Shown: positions 44,700 through 57,056 of the stretch, piece after piece
Layout of the letters: every line of letters begins with the position of its first letter
Position numbering within the stretch: position 1 is the stretch's first letter
Source: Epiperipatus broadwayi
Taxonomy: Eukaryota; Onychophora; Udeonychophora; Euonychophora; Peripatidae
Length of the DNA: 64,000 nucleotides
Direction of reading: 5' to 3'
NCBI GenBank assembly: GCA_028023455.1
Contig: JAQFVV010000021.1
Location: 5,794,853-5,858,852, forward strand
Notes under the pieces: generated by a model
Seen by the model: only the letters and a program-made list of their open reading frames with translations
What the model was told of the DNA's origin: nothing
Databases searched by the model: none
Translations under genes and position numbers: made by a program

Positions 44700-45535
44700 T
44701 AAAGTATATAAACGACAATAGCATTTTTCTTTTTAAATTATATATGCCAATTGGATTCTTAAAATAATATTTATATTTGAGACAGTGATTAGATTTAGGT
44801 AAAATCAATAAAAGAAAATCCAAAAATCTTCATTAAAATAAATTGTTTATTAATAATAAATAGTAAAACAACAACTCAAACCATATAAACTACAATGAAG
44901 TAATATAATAGAAACACCAGTTTTTTAAAAAAATATGATTTATTATTTTGGAATAAAATTGTAAAATTAATCTTATAATTCAAATAAATTTAATATACAT
45001 ACAATTTAATTCATATTTTACCTTGTTTAAATATTAGTAATCCCAATTCACCTTTTATATTCTCATGGGTGCTAAACATATAATGATTATAATAATAGTA
45101 ATAAAACGACAGTAACAAAAATGAAAGGAAAACATTTAATAAATGATATGTGCAGTACATAATTTCACATAGCTGATATATTCATAATAAAAATTAAATG
45201 AAAAACACATTTTCTACTAATTCTAACATAAAAGTATTCAACTTTATCTTTTTTTAAACTCATATTCATCCTTTATTTAATAATGGGTATTTATTCACCC
45301 ATTCTAGTCATTTTACTTTTTAATTTTCTCAAATGACTAAATAATTATTATTTTATGCACCACTGCAGCTATAAATCTTTTCTATCAAATGCTAATCATC
45401 CTAAAAGTCATAAACTTAACTCAAATCTCTCATCAAAATGAATACATATAATCAACAATGTATAATTACATTTTGCATGCAAACATTTAAAATAAACAAA
45501 TTTATAAAAATATTTCCACACTTCTCTTAATGGAA
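44700..45535. other. Non-coding A+T-rich stretch
   Basis: No gene seen. Confidence 0.5.
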
Positions 45536-45567
45536 ATAAACACAGCATTAAATTCCATTATGTTTAT

Positions 45568-45670
45568 TGATTTTAATGGCAGTTGAAGAAGGTTAAAGAA
45601 TTAACTGAAAGTACTTTTGAAGATTTAAAGAGTATATACAATAGTTAATTACTGTTATAGTTTATTTTTA
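45568..45670 (+). mobile_element. PLE-b 3' UTR relic
   Basis: GATTTTAATGGCAGTTGAAG, AGGTTAAAGAATTAACTGAA and AGTACTTTTGAAGATTTAAA match the 3' arm at 39.8-39.95 kb with several substitutions. The coding end is lost. Confidence 0.65.
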
Positions 45671-45679
45671 TTGTTAATA

Positions 45680-46540
45680 CAATATATACATATATATTTT
45701 AAACTTCATTTTATCATGGTTTCTAAATGTTTTCAAACTATTTTTCTATTCAAAAATTCATATAAAAAGTGACCACAATCTTTATTAAGTTTTCTTCATA
45801 TATTTGTACTTTAATAATAACAGTAAACTTGGATAAGTAAAGATTTCACAGAATAATATATACTTTTCTGATAAGTTATTTTTCTTTTCTCATCTTGTCG
45901 TAGCATAGACATCCAATCTATTAAAAAAAATTATTCATATATATATTTAGTCATAAATTTACACCAAATTATATTTCTCATTTATAAGATATTAATCATT
46001 CCATTTGAATATGTAACAATATAAATTTAAAATCTCAACATTATGAGAAGAGAAAAAAAATTATCAAATGTAGTTTTAATAAAGCTTTTTTTATTATCCA
46101 TTTTGTAATACAGTGATTTTAATCTTGTTAAAGAGATATACAATATTAAAGTTCTCATTTTTATATTATAAACAATATAAAAAAATATGTGACTCTTTAA
46201 TAAATTTGTTTAACAGAAATGATACATTCAAATCTAGCTCCAATAAAACTCCTTTATTTTCCAATTTTCAATTTCTATAAATAGAATAACCTTCATCACA
46301 TTACTAATTTTATCACATTTCAATGTATATTTAAACAAAAAATGCATATAGTGACTAATTTTTAAGTTTTTAAAATAAAACAATAAGGCAAATAATATTT
46401 TTAAGATATTCATTCTAACAGTAAACATATTTCAATCACCAATTTATTTTTTTTTGCTGAAAGACAACAACCCAAATATAGGTTTATGGTTGGGGATTTA
46501 AATAAGGATAGGAATTTCATGAACTTCTGGTAATCACTGA
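45680..46540. other. Non-coding A+T-rich stretch
   Basis: No gene. Small minus-strand frames are Lys/Leu/Phe-rich and unsupported. Confidence 0.5.
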
Positions 46541-46559
46541 TTAATCAATATTACTCTAG

Positions 46560-47530
46560 ATGGCGCTACATTGTCCAGCAAAGATAAGAAAGGGATTGAT
46601 AAAGAAATTAACACTGTTTTCATATAATAAATATGATGTAGTTAGAATTATATGCAAGGGAGTTACTATAGCAGGGTTAACATATGGTAATGATGCATTA
46701 TGTGTTAGTAAAAGGGGTATTAGATTATTTAGAAAAAGTTCAAAGGGAAGTAGGAAGACATGCATTGGATGCAGATGTATGGACAGCAAAGGAGGCAATT
46801 CAAAGAGAAATGGGATGGTCAAGTTTTCATATGAGAGATGCAAAAAGTAAAATGAAAATGTTTGGTAGATTGCAGTTTATGGATAATAAAAGAATAGCCA
46901 AAATAGTATTTAATTGGGTTATGAGTAAAGGGCAGGTAACAAGATGGGTGAGAAAGGTAATGCAGTGTGCAAAAGATTTGGATAAAAAATTTATATCAAT
47001 ATATTTGTGCAAAATATGGGATGATTGTGTTAAAAGAATTGTTGAGTGTTATAGTAGTAAGGAATGGGATAAAAGAATAGATTTATTAATAAAGAATAGG
47101 GAGTTAGAGAGATGGAGAAATAGTATGGAGAATAAAAAGAGTTTAAATATATAAAAAAATAAACAGAATATTAGATGCGAGTTAATATATGATAATAGTA
47201 AGTAAAGTAGTTTATTGTTTAAGGCTCGAAGGGGATCTTTAGCTACAAGAGAATATACATGTAAATGGAAAAATATGGGTGATTTATTTTTTAAATTATG
47301 TAAGGAAGGAATATAAAATATTAGGCATTTGGTAATTGAATGTAAATGTTTGAAAACAGGAAGGGTACACATACAATGAAGTTATGGAAGAATAAAATAT
47401 GAAAAAAGTGAGTGTATAGAAAGTGAATTATTCGTTTTTATGCTGGGTTTGGGAAAAGATAAGGGGGAATTAGATTCTAAGGCTATAGAGTTGACAAAGA
47501 TTATGTTGTGGAAATGAGATGGAGCAGAAT
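46560..47530 (+). pseudogene. LINE reverse-transcriptase C-terminal region, best preserved
   Basis: The first frame (46560-46715) reads CPAKIRKGLIKKLTLFSYNK then AGLTYGNDALCV, the end of an RT thumb region. After one frameshift the second frame (to 47154) continues LDYLEKVQREVGRHALDADV, IQREMGWSSFHMRDAKSK, GRLQFMDNKRIAKIVF, and ELERWRNSM. Past a stop it goes on with LIYDNSK, LLFKARRGSLATREYT and IRHLVIECKCLKTGRVH (about 47180-47380), where a degraded zinc-knuckle lies. The order GLTxG, Q R..GR.ALGA, EA.Q...GW, DNSK, L..R.G.L and E.H+..EC matches a LINE lineage I know from arachnids and other animals. The RT catalytic part is missing on the 5' side. Minus-strand frames here are shadows. Confidence 0.85.
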
Positions 47531-47659
47531 ATGGGAAAACTTAGAGGGGGAATGGGAAATTAAGTGGCTAACAGGTTTATCTGGGCATAATTGCTCAGAT
47601 ATTCTTGACTTCATTTAAGGAGAAGCCACAGTACATCACATCACATTACTGTTTGATAT

Positions 47660-49120
47660 AGGAAGTTTGGTTATTTATTGTAATTATTAAATTTATTCAA
47701 GTATTGAGAATTGATTATAAAATTTTAAAATTAATTTGCTATATTAGCATTATTAATCTGATTTTTATAATTGCCCTTTTTATATAAAAAAAATATTACT
47801 TTATTATTTAAGTATTCTTAAAATTTATGATGTACCTTCATATCTAAGACTCTAATTTAAACTCATAAAGAGAATTTGGCAAAAAATAGTAGACAAGTTG
47901 CAACAATCAATAGGCTTATTACCTGGATCTTTTAATTAAACAGGTTTTAATCTACTAAAATTGCAAAATAAATAGTGGATAATTTTGCAAAACTTATTTT
48001 CATTAAAAACAATTCCAGAAGTATAAGCTATTGTGTTTTTTATTAAACTTATTCTAAATGCAGAAGAACATAGTTTTAAATATTTTATTTTAATTTGTTA
48101 AACTAATATAATAAAAAGAGATGTTTTTCCTATTGAAAAATAAGGGACTTATGTATAATCCTATAACCAGAAACTTATTAGGGTTTTTTTTTTTTTTAAT
48201 TATCACTTTTCAGGGATATCAGAATATTTATTTATGTTTTTTTTTTTTCAAAATTATTTTACCGAATATGTATTGTTTGTTAGGTTTAAAAAATATTAAG
48301 AAATCCATTATAAATTCCTGTTACATAAAAAAAAAAAGTAAATCTCTTATAAATTTCATTCGCAAGCTTTAATTAATTGTTATTTTTTATATGAAGATTT
48401 AACATAAGAAATATTAACACGTTGTGCGTTGTAATTTTTCTACATTTAGCATAAGGTTGTCAGTGATTATGTTTGTTATATATATATTGTAATATTTTGT
48501 CAAAATGATTAAAATTTGGGCTCTTCCATTGACAGAAGAACATGGACTAGAGAAGTATGTGACAACACATAGATTTCTATTTAGCGGAATTTATGTATTG
48601 ATGACTGCATGAAAAAAAAGATGCATTTGTGGCAAGGTTGCAGATTATTAGAGATTTTCATCCACTGACATAAACAACCTACATTTGTTATTGTTTCCCC
48701 ATGTTTTTTTAATTTTGTTACTATACTTTAAATTATATTAAATTTATTTTAATTAGAATCAATTCTCATACTTTGATATAATTGTTTGTATTTTTAAAAT
48801 AATATTTTAAAAAAGGGTAAATATTAAATATGACAGCTTCTAATCAACCATACTGGAGGCCTTGAAAAGAGATAATTTAAAAAAGTCCATGGAAAGCTTC
48901 TGGGTTATGGGATTAATCATAAGTACCAAAAATAATAATGAAGTAGTTAGATGTTCAGGAGGTCATGAGATATTCAAGCACAATAAGCGTAGGTTGATTT
49001 TCAATCCAGAAACTGGTTGCTATTAAATTTGTCATACTATCATCAGCCTAAACCATACAAGAAATTTTTCACTATTAACTACTACAGTTGTAAAATGATT
49101 TGTGATTTCTTTTAGGATTA
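47660..49120. other. Non-coding A+T-rich stretch
   Basis: No gene seen. The 83-codon frame at 48121 is Phe/Leu/Lys-rich and passes through T runs, so I do not support it. Confidence 0.5.
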
Positions 49121-49126
49121 TTTTAT

Positions 49127-49616
49127 ATATAAAGCTTGCAAATAAGCTCTTAACAAGTTTTGCAGAATATTCTCAACCCAGACCGGTTGTTGCTACTGGC
49201 TTCCTCAGTGAGGTACTAGGATATTCAAGCATTAGATTAAAAATACCAGGACAAGTCCAGCACTTTATCTAATAGATAACTATTAAGTAAAAAATCTGAA
49301 ATTTTCAGACATCCATATATCTCCTAATCCAGCTATCTAACTTAAATAGCCATATGGGACTGAACCAAGTTCAGATACACCATATATTAATAAATTTAGC
49401 AATATAAAATCACTAAAGCCTTAATAGTAAATAAAATAAAATTATAAAGAAATCAAGTCATATGTCACATGACCTCACGAGGAAGCCAGTAGCAGAAACC
49501 AGTCTAGGGGTGGGGATATTCTGCAAAACTTGTTAAGAGCTTATTTGTGAGGTCTATATATGACATTTGTAATACAAGCTTGTTAAATTAGGTCATGTGA
49601 CATATGACTTGATTTC
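49127..49616. mobile_element. Family B compound foldback
   Basis: Outer arms: AAGCTTGCAAATAAGCTCTT with AACAAGTTTTGCAGAATATT (49132-49171) is mirrored by GATATTCTGCAAAACTTGTT and AAGAGCTTATTTGTGAGGTC (to about 49555). Inner words TGCTACTGGCTTCCTCAGTG/CACGAGGAAGCCAGTAGCAG also pair. Separately, a 27-bp terminus ending TCATATGTCACATGACCT at 49449-49475 returns inverted at 49590-49616. Two family B termini therefore occur, one inside the larger foldback, as if one element had inserted in another. Confidence 0.7.
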
Positions 49617-49619
49617 TTT

Positions 49620-50505
49620 GTAAATAATTTTTTTTTTTTTTTCCAAAAATTTTTTTAAAATATTGTTATAGACAGATCTGCACATTTTCCATTAAATCTA
49701 AAAAAAATCTGTTGATATATTTTGCTTTCATTAAAATGCAGGTTCAAGTGTATAAGTACAGGCCAGAGGTGAACAAAATACTTTTTAAATAATTTAAGAC
49801 TTCTCAAATCCCTTTTTGTAAAAGAATAATGAGTGAAAGACATTATCCCATAGGTTTTGCAATTACCAGATAGTTAAGCTTTGGTGATTTCCTCTATTTT
49901 TGCTGCACCTTCCAGGTAAGAATATCTATAGACCTATTAATCAACTGATATTAAATGTTTTAACTTGATTGTCTAGGGATCAATTGAAATCTAAAAAAAT
50001 GTTAAGTTCTATCTGGCAGGAATTTTAACCCAAACCTATGAGTCTATCAAAATAGAAAATTATAGTGAAGAATTAACAAATGAATCTTACTTGATATTTA
50101 GTTTATTGTAACAATCCATATTTGAAATAATTTCACAATTTTAAATCATCTCTGATAATAAAAATACATTATAAGATATGACATTCTTTACATTATTAAG
50201 AAGTCTTATAACATAATCCATTAGTAAAACCATCTGATGTGCTCATGACACTGGGTTTTGAAATTATTTTCAGAAAGCTGAGGATTTAGTCAATTTGTAA
50301 CCAAATCAAACAAGTTTTTATTAACATATCAGTTGGCCAAATGCATGTTCATGCACAAATAGTAAAAAAAGAGTTAAGTCTGTAAGTTTTAAACTTTTTA
50401 CTTTGTAAGTTTTATGAAATATAAATCACTATTAATATAATCAGATAAAAAAAATTGAAAGTAATTTTAATGTATATTCTCTCTCTCTCGTATATACTAA
50501 GTTTA
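49620..50505. other. Non-coding A+T-rich stretch
   Basis: No gene seen. A CTCTCTCTCTCTCG run occurs at about 50477. Confidence 0.5.
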
Positions 50506-50529
50506 TTTTAGCATGGCAAATGTAAATAA

Positions 50530-50748
50530 ACAAGGCAAAACTCTCCATACAGTAGTGCCACCTTGTGCTAACCAGAGTAGTCAATGGATGCCAGAAGGCT
50601 TGTGCATAAAATCCCTATCTAGTGCCTACTCATCCAATATCTCCAGACTAGTTTCTGGCTTGTGGCCTTCATCAGTGAGGAGCCTTGCCTTGTTTATTAA
50701 CAATTATATGCTAGTATAAGTGATAGTGATCATGTGATGTTTCTTTGG
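50530..50748. mobile_element. Family A element, one arm plus terminus
   Basis: GGCAAAACTCTCCATACAGT, AGTGCCACCTTGTGCTAACC, ATAAAATCCCTATCTAGTGC and TTCATCAGTGAGGAGCCTTG follow the family arm and centre, and the right terminus is GTGATCATGTGATGTTTC (50729-50746). The opposite arm is deleted. The 68-codon frame here is not a gene. Confidence 0.75.
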
Positions 50749-51055
50749 CAAATGTATATGAAAAATGTAATCTTGTTTTACTAACATATGAAATCTTATA
50801 AATACAATATGTTCTTCTAAAACTCTGAGATAATAATATAAGATCTGAATAAATATTAGTTATTTCTGGTATTATGAATCTAGTAGCATTTTAAAATAAT
50901 TTACTGAAGATAATATCTAAAATAATCCAAATGTTTCATAAATAATAATAATAAAAACATATAGCTGTAAAATTTAGTAATTATTTTTTTTAATTTGTAG
51001 AATTTAATAAGTTTATTAAAAAGTAAAAGATCAGTAGATTAGTTATAATATTCAA

Positions 51056-51297
51056 ATATATTCTACCATAGTATGTAAACATTTATTAATTATTATAGTA
51101 ATAAATCTTTGTTACAAACAATATTTGTTACTTCGCTGAGCCAGGCTTCCGATACAGCTATCTTTGTCAAAGTACAACTATATGTTTTGACAAAGATATG
51201 CTGTATCGAAAGCCTAAAGTAACAAATATTGTTTTGTACCAAAGATTTATTACTATAATAGTTTATAATTGTTTACATACTCTGGTAAGATATATTT
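51056..51297. mobile_element. Foldback with about 112-bp arms
   Basis: The left arm (51056-51169: ATATTCTACCATAGTATGTA, ATAATAAATCTTTGTTACAA, AACAATATTTGTTACTT, GGCTTCCGATACAGCTATCT) is mirrored by 51186-51297 (AAAGATATGCTGTATCGAAA, AAGTAACAAATATTGTTTTG, AAAGATTTATTACTATAATA, TTTACATACTCTGGTAAGAT). The loop is about 16 bp, so the RNA would form a nearly continuous hairpin. It is unlike families A-C. Confidence 0.8.
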
Positions 51298-51488
51298 TGC
51301 TATATATTATCTATGGTATAGTTATATAATACAGTTTATTTTTAAATAATCAATTACCAAATTTATTATGTATTAGTATATGTTCTAATATCAAAAGTAG
51401 GCAATTATGCGATAAAAATTTATAATATACTCGTATAATTTGCATTCGTGTAAAAAAGAATGAATTATTTGTAAAAAGTATGGATTAC

Positions 51489-51592
51489 TGTCAAGTGTTG
51501 GTGGACGAGTGGTCAGCACAGCTGTCTTACAAGCAGTTGTCCCAGGTTTGTGGGTTCCTTCTGGGCCGATGCTTTGACACATGAGAAAAATA
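51489..51592 (+). mobile_element. SINE-1a with 10-bp target duplication
   Basis: TATGGATTAC lies at 51479-51488 and 51593-51602. The head is TCAAGTGTTGGTGGACGAGT, then GCTGTCTTACAAGCAGTTGT, then a duplicated B-box region (CCCAGGTTTGTGGGTTCCTT) and the trailer GCTTTGACACATGAGAAAAA. The minus-strand frames here are not genes. Confidence 0.9.
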
Positions 51593-52211
51593 TATGGATT
51601 ACATAAAATCAAATATGAAAAAAAAGAATGCACTATTTATAAAAATATGGATGATATAAAATCAAATATGATAATGATTATATATATTTTTGCAATCAAG
51701 ATGTTCGTGGATATAAAATCCATGTAGAATAATAAAAAGTATTGGTGTTTCAGCAAAATAATATTTACCTTTAGTTGGATATAGAGGTTATTCTCTAGTC
51801 TCTTCAATAGATAACAGATACCTATTATTGATCCCAGATTAGTCTCTCTATCAGTTGAAGGCAAACGTTATTTTCTAATATATCAATATTTTCTTTAAAT
51901 TACACACAATTAATACCAAAATTAAAATGAATTATGATATATATATATTGAAATGATACGATCTTAGCTTTCTAGCGAATTATACCTTACAAATTTTCCC
52001 AAACAATCAAGCTAAAATCGAGGTAATACACAAACATTTTAAAATAAAATAGAAGTAATGTAAAAAAACAAACAAACAATCAGTTAGTGAATTATGTTTA
52101 AATAATTATATAATAATCATATTTTATTCATAAAATGTATTTGTAAAATTTATTTATATTAAGTGTCATACGCATAAGATATAAAATATATAATGTATTT
52201 TATAACTTTGC

Positions 52212-52305
52212 TAGTCAAGTATTGGTGGCCTAGCGGCAAGCATAGCTGCCTTCCAAGCAGCTGGCCCGGGTTCACTTCCTGGTCAATGCTGTGACATATA
52301 TATAT
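52212..52305 (+). mobile_element. SINE-1a copy with TA tail
   Basis: It reads TCAAGTATTGGTGGCCTAGC, GCTGCCTTCCAAGCAGCTGG, the B box GGGTTCACTTCCTGG and the trailer GCTGTGACA. The tail is a TA run rather than poly-A. The anticodon loop retains TCC. Confidence 0.85.
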
Positions 52306-52309
52306 ATAT

Positions 52310-53450
52310 ATAAAGTTAAAATCTATCAAAAACGAAAAAAAAAGAGGAAATAATTAAAGATAATTGTAAGGTTTAACTAAGGAAAAAAGCAACAGATTAA
52401 TGATAAAATCACTAGAAAGGGGGGAAAAAAAGTAAAAAAAAAAAAAAAGAAAACATGCTAAGATGGAAAGAGTTGTCTTTCAGACAAAGGCTATACAAGG
52501 AGAAAGAAGAAGAGGAGAAAAACAACACCTGTGGAAAATCTATGTGCAGGTTGACAACATCACGTAGCTTTGAAAGATTTCTGTTCTGTTTCATGAACAT
52601 TATTTATCATCTCAGAAGACCTGATATTATAGTACTTTTCTTAGCAAATTCAAACACAATAGTGAGAAAAGTACAAATGGTATGCTAAATCAAATGACTT
52701 GCCAGCTAATTATTGTATAATGTTGCTTAATGAACTTGAAAAAAAACCATCCACAAGGAGTTTAGAGAGAGTAATGAATAGCTTATTTGCTTATGGGAGA
52801 ATTGTTCCTCATCAGTGCACTTGTGAATTCTGCATATTTAAACAGATCACCAAAAAAATCAAGAAGAATCTAACCTAAATTGAGTGAATTTTATATGACA
52901 CCTCAGACAGGACTTATCAATCTGTCTAGTAATCATACTGAATAATTTAAATAAACTGCAATAAGACTTTTTAAATTTATATGCATATAAATAAGTCAGA
53001 GACTTCCCTAATTTCTAATTTTTACTGATGCATTTTTGAGTAAAAATATTATTTATATATTTTTAATATCACTAGGGTAAAGTAAATCAATGCATATTTT
53101 ATGTAAACATGTATGTATATTTAATTTTGACATTTATATTTAGTCTTTCATATTATTTCATTATTATGTTAAATAGTTTTGTTACTTTATTCAAAAAGTA
53201 ATAACGTCTATGGATAATTTCGTTACATTAGTCAAGATTACCTGAAATGAATTACCTTGTTAATTAGATTATAAGTTGTAAGTACTATATTTCTCTTATT
53301 GGTTTCATCATCATTGCATACATAAAATCGTCCATACTCTGTCCCGAGAGTTCATGTTCCGAGCTGAAATAAGGTGCTGAAATAAAGTGGGATTGTTATT
53401 GATTGTGCTGGTTTGATGTATGATGATCAACCAAGATATATTATATAAAC
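52310..53450. other. Mixed-composition stretch, no gene assigned
   Basis: 52440-52900 is less A/T-biased than its neighbours and has a 77-codon plus-strand frame (52455-52688) with a charged N-terminus (KEKEEEEKNN) and no recognised domain. The reverse frame at 52412 is Ser/Phe-rich low complexity. I cannot support a gene. Confidence 0.4.
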
Positions 53451-53454
53451 AGTT

Positions 53455-54085
53455 ATATATAGGGTATATGAGCACAGACTTTCACACTACCCATCATTCT
53501 CCACTCTATCTCATAACATTGATACCCTTGAACACATATATGTTGAAAAGATAAATAATCACCAATATACGTATTTCATGCTAAACCAGCAATCATCAGT
53601 TATTACATAGTAGAGATGTCTGCCCATCCCTTGTATATGTATTAAATGGATTATGTCCTGTACATGAGGGGTCAGATTGGCCTTACGTCAACATGGGTGT
53701 GATAAGAATCTCAGCCTCAGGGTGGCCTTTGAGTGTTCCATCATCAAATTTTCAATTGGATGGATGGTTGAAGAGTTAGAGTGAGGAGTAGATTGAAGCC
53801 TGTCCATTAAAGTATGAAGATTGGCTATCTTAATATATATCTCAGCACTTATAGCATATATGTGTGGAGATGGTAATCTGGACCAACTGATGATTGCTCG
53901 TTTAGCATGAAATACGTATATTGGTGATTATTTATCTTTTCAACATATATGTGTTCAAGTGTATCAGTGTTATAAGATAGAGTGGAAAGTGGTGGGTGGT
54001 GTGAAAGTCTGTGCTCATATACCCTATATATTACATATATAGACACGGGTATATAATAAGCCTGTGTTTCAGTTATTACATAAGC
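53455..54085. mobile_element. Family D foldback, longest copy
   Basis: It begins TATATAGGGTATATGAGCAC, runs in plus orientation to AGCAATCATCAGTTATTACA, passes through the distal section in minus orientation (GTCTGCCCATCCCTTGTATA, GTCAACATGGGTGTGATAAG), continues as a whole minus-oriented D, and ends GTGCTCATATACCCTATATA plus the linker ATATAATAAGCCTGTGTTTC. The arms of about 150 bp are nearly identical. The 91-codon minus-strand frame is repeat-derived. Confidence 0.85.
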
Positions 54086-54099
54086 AGTTATATAATGAA

Positions 54100-55370
54100 T
54101 AAAAGGTTTGGTCAATATCAACAATATCTACTCTAACTAAATTTTGTTAAATGAAATTCAAGTTTCAATTAATATTTAATAAACTGACAATTTTAAAGTA
54201 ATTTGGATATGTTATTGCATGTGCATATATAAAGTGTCAATAGAGACATTATCATTCCCATCACTGGAGTTATGTACTCAATTTAATATATATACAAACT
54301 TAATTTTTAAACATGGTACTTTTCGAATAGTGCTTATTTCAAGCAACAGCTTTTCAATAAATACACGAATGACCTTAAATAAATTTTTATTAGGTTAGAA
54401 ATTATTACATTTTCTTTAATCCCAGTCATATACTTCAAATCCTATTAAAGATCAAATATATCTCTCAACCTTTTATAAATGCACTTACGAATTACTTTGA
54501 TTTTACATCACCCATGCACACAAACTTGTACCTCTATAAATTATTACTATCATTACGTTGATTTAAAATGCTGTTATGCGTATTGGAAAAAAATGTGCAA
54601 ACAATTTCACTTATATTTATTGCTAATAACAATCTTTTTATAAATACAGAAATAAAGTCTTAAATATTTTTTATTGGATTATAAATAATTACATTTTCTT
54701 TAATCCAAACACAGATATAAACTATATTAAAAATCAAATATATCTATTATTTAACTTGTATAAATTTCCAATGTCGTTACGTTGATTTTACACGCCTTCG
54801 ACCATTCATTGCACAATCTTATACTATTTTATTACAATATTATATAATTTTTATTGCTACATTTTACTTCATATATAAATAAAACCTAATACTCATTGCA
54901 TCTGGAATCGATTTTTTTAAACTTAAGCATTCTAATTATTCTCAATTGTAATAAGGCAAACTACCCATTTATTTATATATAAAATATATAAAAATTTATA
55001 AATTCAATATTTTCCAGCCAGTGTTGATTTCAAATAACACCTTTTTTTTATATTTATAAATAAGGAACTGATTTTAAATAATTGTTTTGGGTTAGAAAAT
55101 ATTACATTGTTTTTTTAAATCATAAATACAAAGATTTAAACGTTGATAGATAAGTCTATATCTGGGGTTAAAGAAAATATAATTTCTAATATAATAAAAA
55201 TGAATTTAAATCATTTGGGTATTTATTGAAAAATTGTTATTTCAAAAATACAGCGATTAGAAATTTAACTTGTTTTCTATAATTCATTTGGATAAATATG
55301 TAGACTATTGTATGTAAAATTATATGTTCGTGTATATTTGTATTCATGTATTTGTATTGTATTTGTTATA
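54100..55370. other. Non-coding A+T-rich stretch
   Basis: No gene. About 54330-54500 and 54600-54760 share a loose repeat: TCAATAAATACACGAATGACC/TATAAATACAGAAATAAAG, then TTTTTATTAGGTTAGAAATT/TTTTTATTGGATTATAAATA, ATTACATTTTCTTTAATCC and ATCAAATATATCT. This suggests a diverged duplication of about 290 bp. Confidence 0.5.
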
Positions 55371-55373
55371 GTT

Positions 55374-55990
55374 CTGATGAAGATTGCTGAGGAAATCGAA
55401 ACTGTCAATAGTGAGTTGTGAAAAACCATTGTAAAAAGTAATAAAGAATATAGATAATATTAATATTAGAAAATGTAATAGTCAAGTATAGTTGGCAAGA
55501 CCTATTCTTGAGTTTATTTTTTCCAATATCTATAGTTATGCTTGAAGTAAAATGTGGTGAAAGAAATAATTTATATATTCATGAGAGAAATATAGGTCAT
55601 AATATAAACAAACTAAGGTAGTTTTCTTTAAGAAGAATGAATGAAAAGAAGGAAAGAAATGAAACAATCTCTTTTAAGAGAATATTTATGATTAAACATC
55701 CAATAAACAATACATATAGAGAGTTTTTCCTGTTTTAACGATTATGATTCTGAAGCTATTGACTTTTTTAAAACTTCTTTTAATATTAAAAGAAATTGGA
55801 ATGTGAATTGTAATTGTGGGATGATAGTATAGTATAAGTTTGTAATATTTTGTGTTAATATGTACTTGAGAAGTCTATCGTAGCAGAGAAACTATTAGTC
55901 AATGGATTATTTTAATTTGATTTTGACTGCTGATATAATTTTGAATTGATGTCCAGTGAATCTGCATTATGTGCCATATCAAAATACATT
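55374..55990 (+). pseudogene. Possible third PLE relic
   Basis: CTGATGAAGATTGCTGAGGA followed by AATCGAAAC (55374-55402) has the PLE terminal motif plan: CTGATGA, a GATT/AATC stem, then GAAAC. About 400 bp further, a broken plus frame near 55790-55860 reads KRNWNVNCNCGMIV, stop, YKFVIFC, loosely resembling the Cys-rich lead into a PLE GIY-YIG domain. The protein resemblance is weak and could be chance. Confidence 0.3.
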
Positions 55991-56560
55991 ACTTCAATTG
56001 TATGGTATAAAAAAAAAAATAAAATAAAAATAAAAATACTAAAATTTGTAAATTTAATAAGCTTATCTAAAATTTCGCCTGTTACGATATAAGTGTATGC
56101 AGTCTCATTTATTAATAATATTTCTATGGATTATATTGAAGTCATATGAATTTCTTTTCACTTTTTTTACTTTCAGAAGTTTGAATGGTATAGTATTTCA
56201 CATATTTTTTAAAAATAAACTGTTTATAAAATTTAAGAGAAATTTATAAATACATTCCTTAAGTGACAGAATAAAAGTTATCATTTTAATAATGGCAGAG
56301 AAAAAAAACAACCTCTATAACATTCTTATATTGAGTCAAAAAACTGAAACCAGTAATTAAAAGTAGACATGGTCATATAGATTCCAACATTGATATGGAC
56401 TTAAAAACATCAAGACTACTGGAAAGGCCATATTTGCCAAGATAAGACAACTATTAAGATTCTATAGGAAAAGAAGTTATTGAAGAAAAAAAATCATCCA
56501 GAATATGTTTAGTTGTGAGAAAATTGTTTTATTCTTACATGTTATCATTTTGATATGACA
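55990..56560. other. Non-coding A+T-rich stretch
   Basis: I see no gene and no named family in this stretch. Confidence 0.5.
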
Positions 56561-56574
56561 TAAAAAAAAAAAAA

Positions 56575-56960
56575 TCAAAGTCATATATCACATGACTCAA
56601 TTTTTATGCTTGTAAATAAAAAAAATAAATAAAGAGCTCTGCTAATTTGCTCTAACAAGCTTTATTGATAAATTCCAGCTAAACAAAGCATTTAAAAATC
56701 TCTATCTTGAAAACCACTCCTTAGCCTCAGACTAATGGTTTTATGCTTTGGAACTCCTCTGTGAGGCACTAGGATAGTTTCACAGAGGACTACCGAAGCA
56801 TGAAATCATTGGTCTGAGGCTGAGTGGTTTTCAAAATACCCTAGTGCCTCATGGAAGAGTGCCAAAAGATGAAACCAAATTTTTAAATGCTTTGTTTAGT
56901 TGGCATTTATCAATAAAGCTTGTAGAACAAATTAGTAGAACTCTTTATTTATTTATTTCT
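56575..56960. mobile_element. Family B foldback, related to 3.1 kb
   Basis: The left edge is CATATATCACATGACTC. Arms: AGAGCTCTGCTAATTTG, CAAGCTTTATTGATAAAT and AAACAAAGCATTTAAAAA are mirrored near 56886-56950 (TTTTTAAATGCTTTGTTTAG, CAATAAAGCTTGTAGAACAA, TAGTAGAACTCT). The centre holds a second inversion around GGAACTCCTCTGTGAGGCAC, ATGGTTTTATGCTTTGG and its complements, so the structure is two-tiered. Confidence 0.7.
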
Positions 56961-57056
56961 AAATGTGAAATAGTTCTGACCATTTTATTTAAAATATATA
57001 AAGATAAGAAATAGTAAGTTTTTTCTTTGTTGTTGTTGTTATTACTATTATTATTT

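Noticed and set aside
46556-47372. Minus-strand frames at 46556, 46827 and 47049
   Set aside because: Antisense to the LINE tail, whose plus-strand translation has conserved motifs.
48121-48372. 83-codon membrane-protein-like frame
   Set aside because: Phe/Leu/Ile/Lys content is what T- and A-runs give by chance; no start context or homologue pattern.
55790-55990. Confident GIY-YIG domain
   Set aside because: Only a few Cys and aromatic positions fit and stops intervene; kept only as a weak PLE relic.
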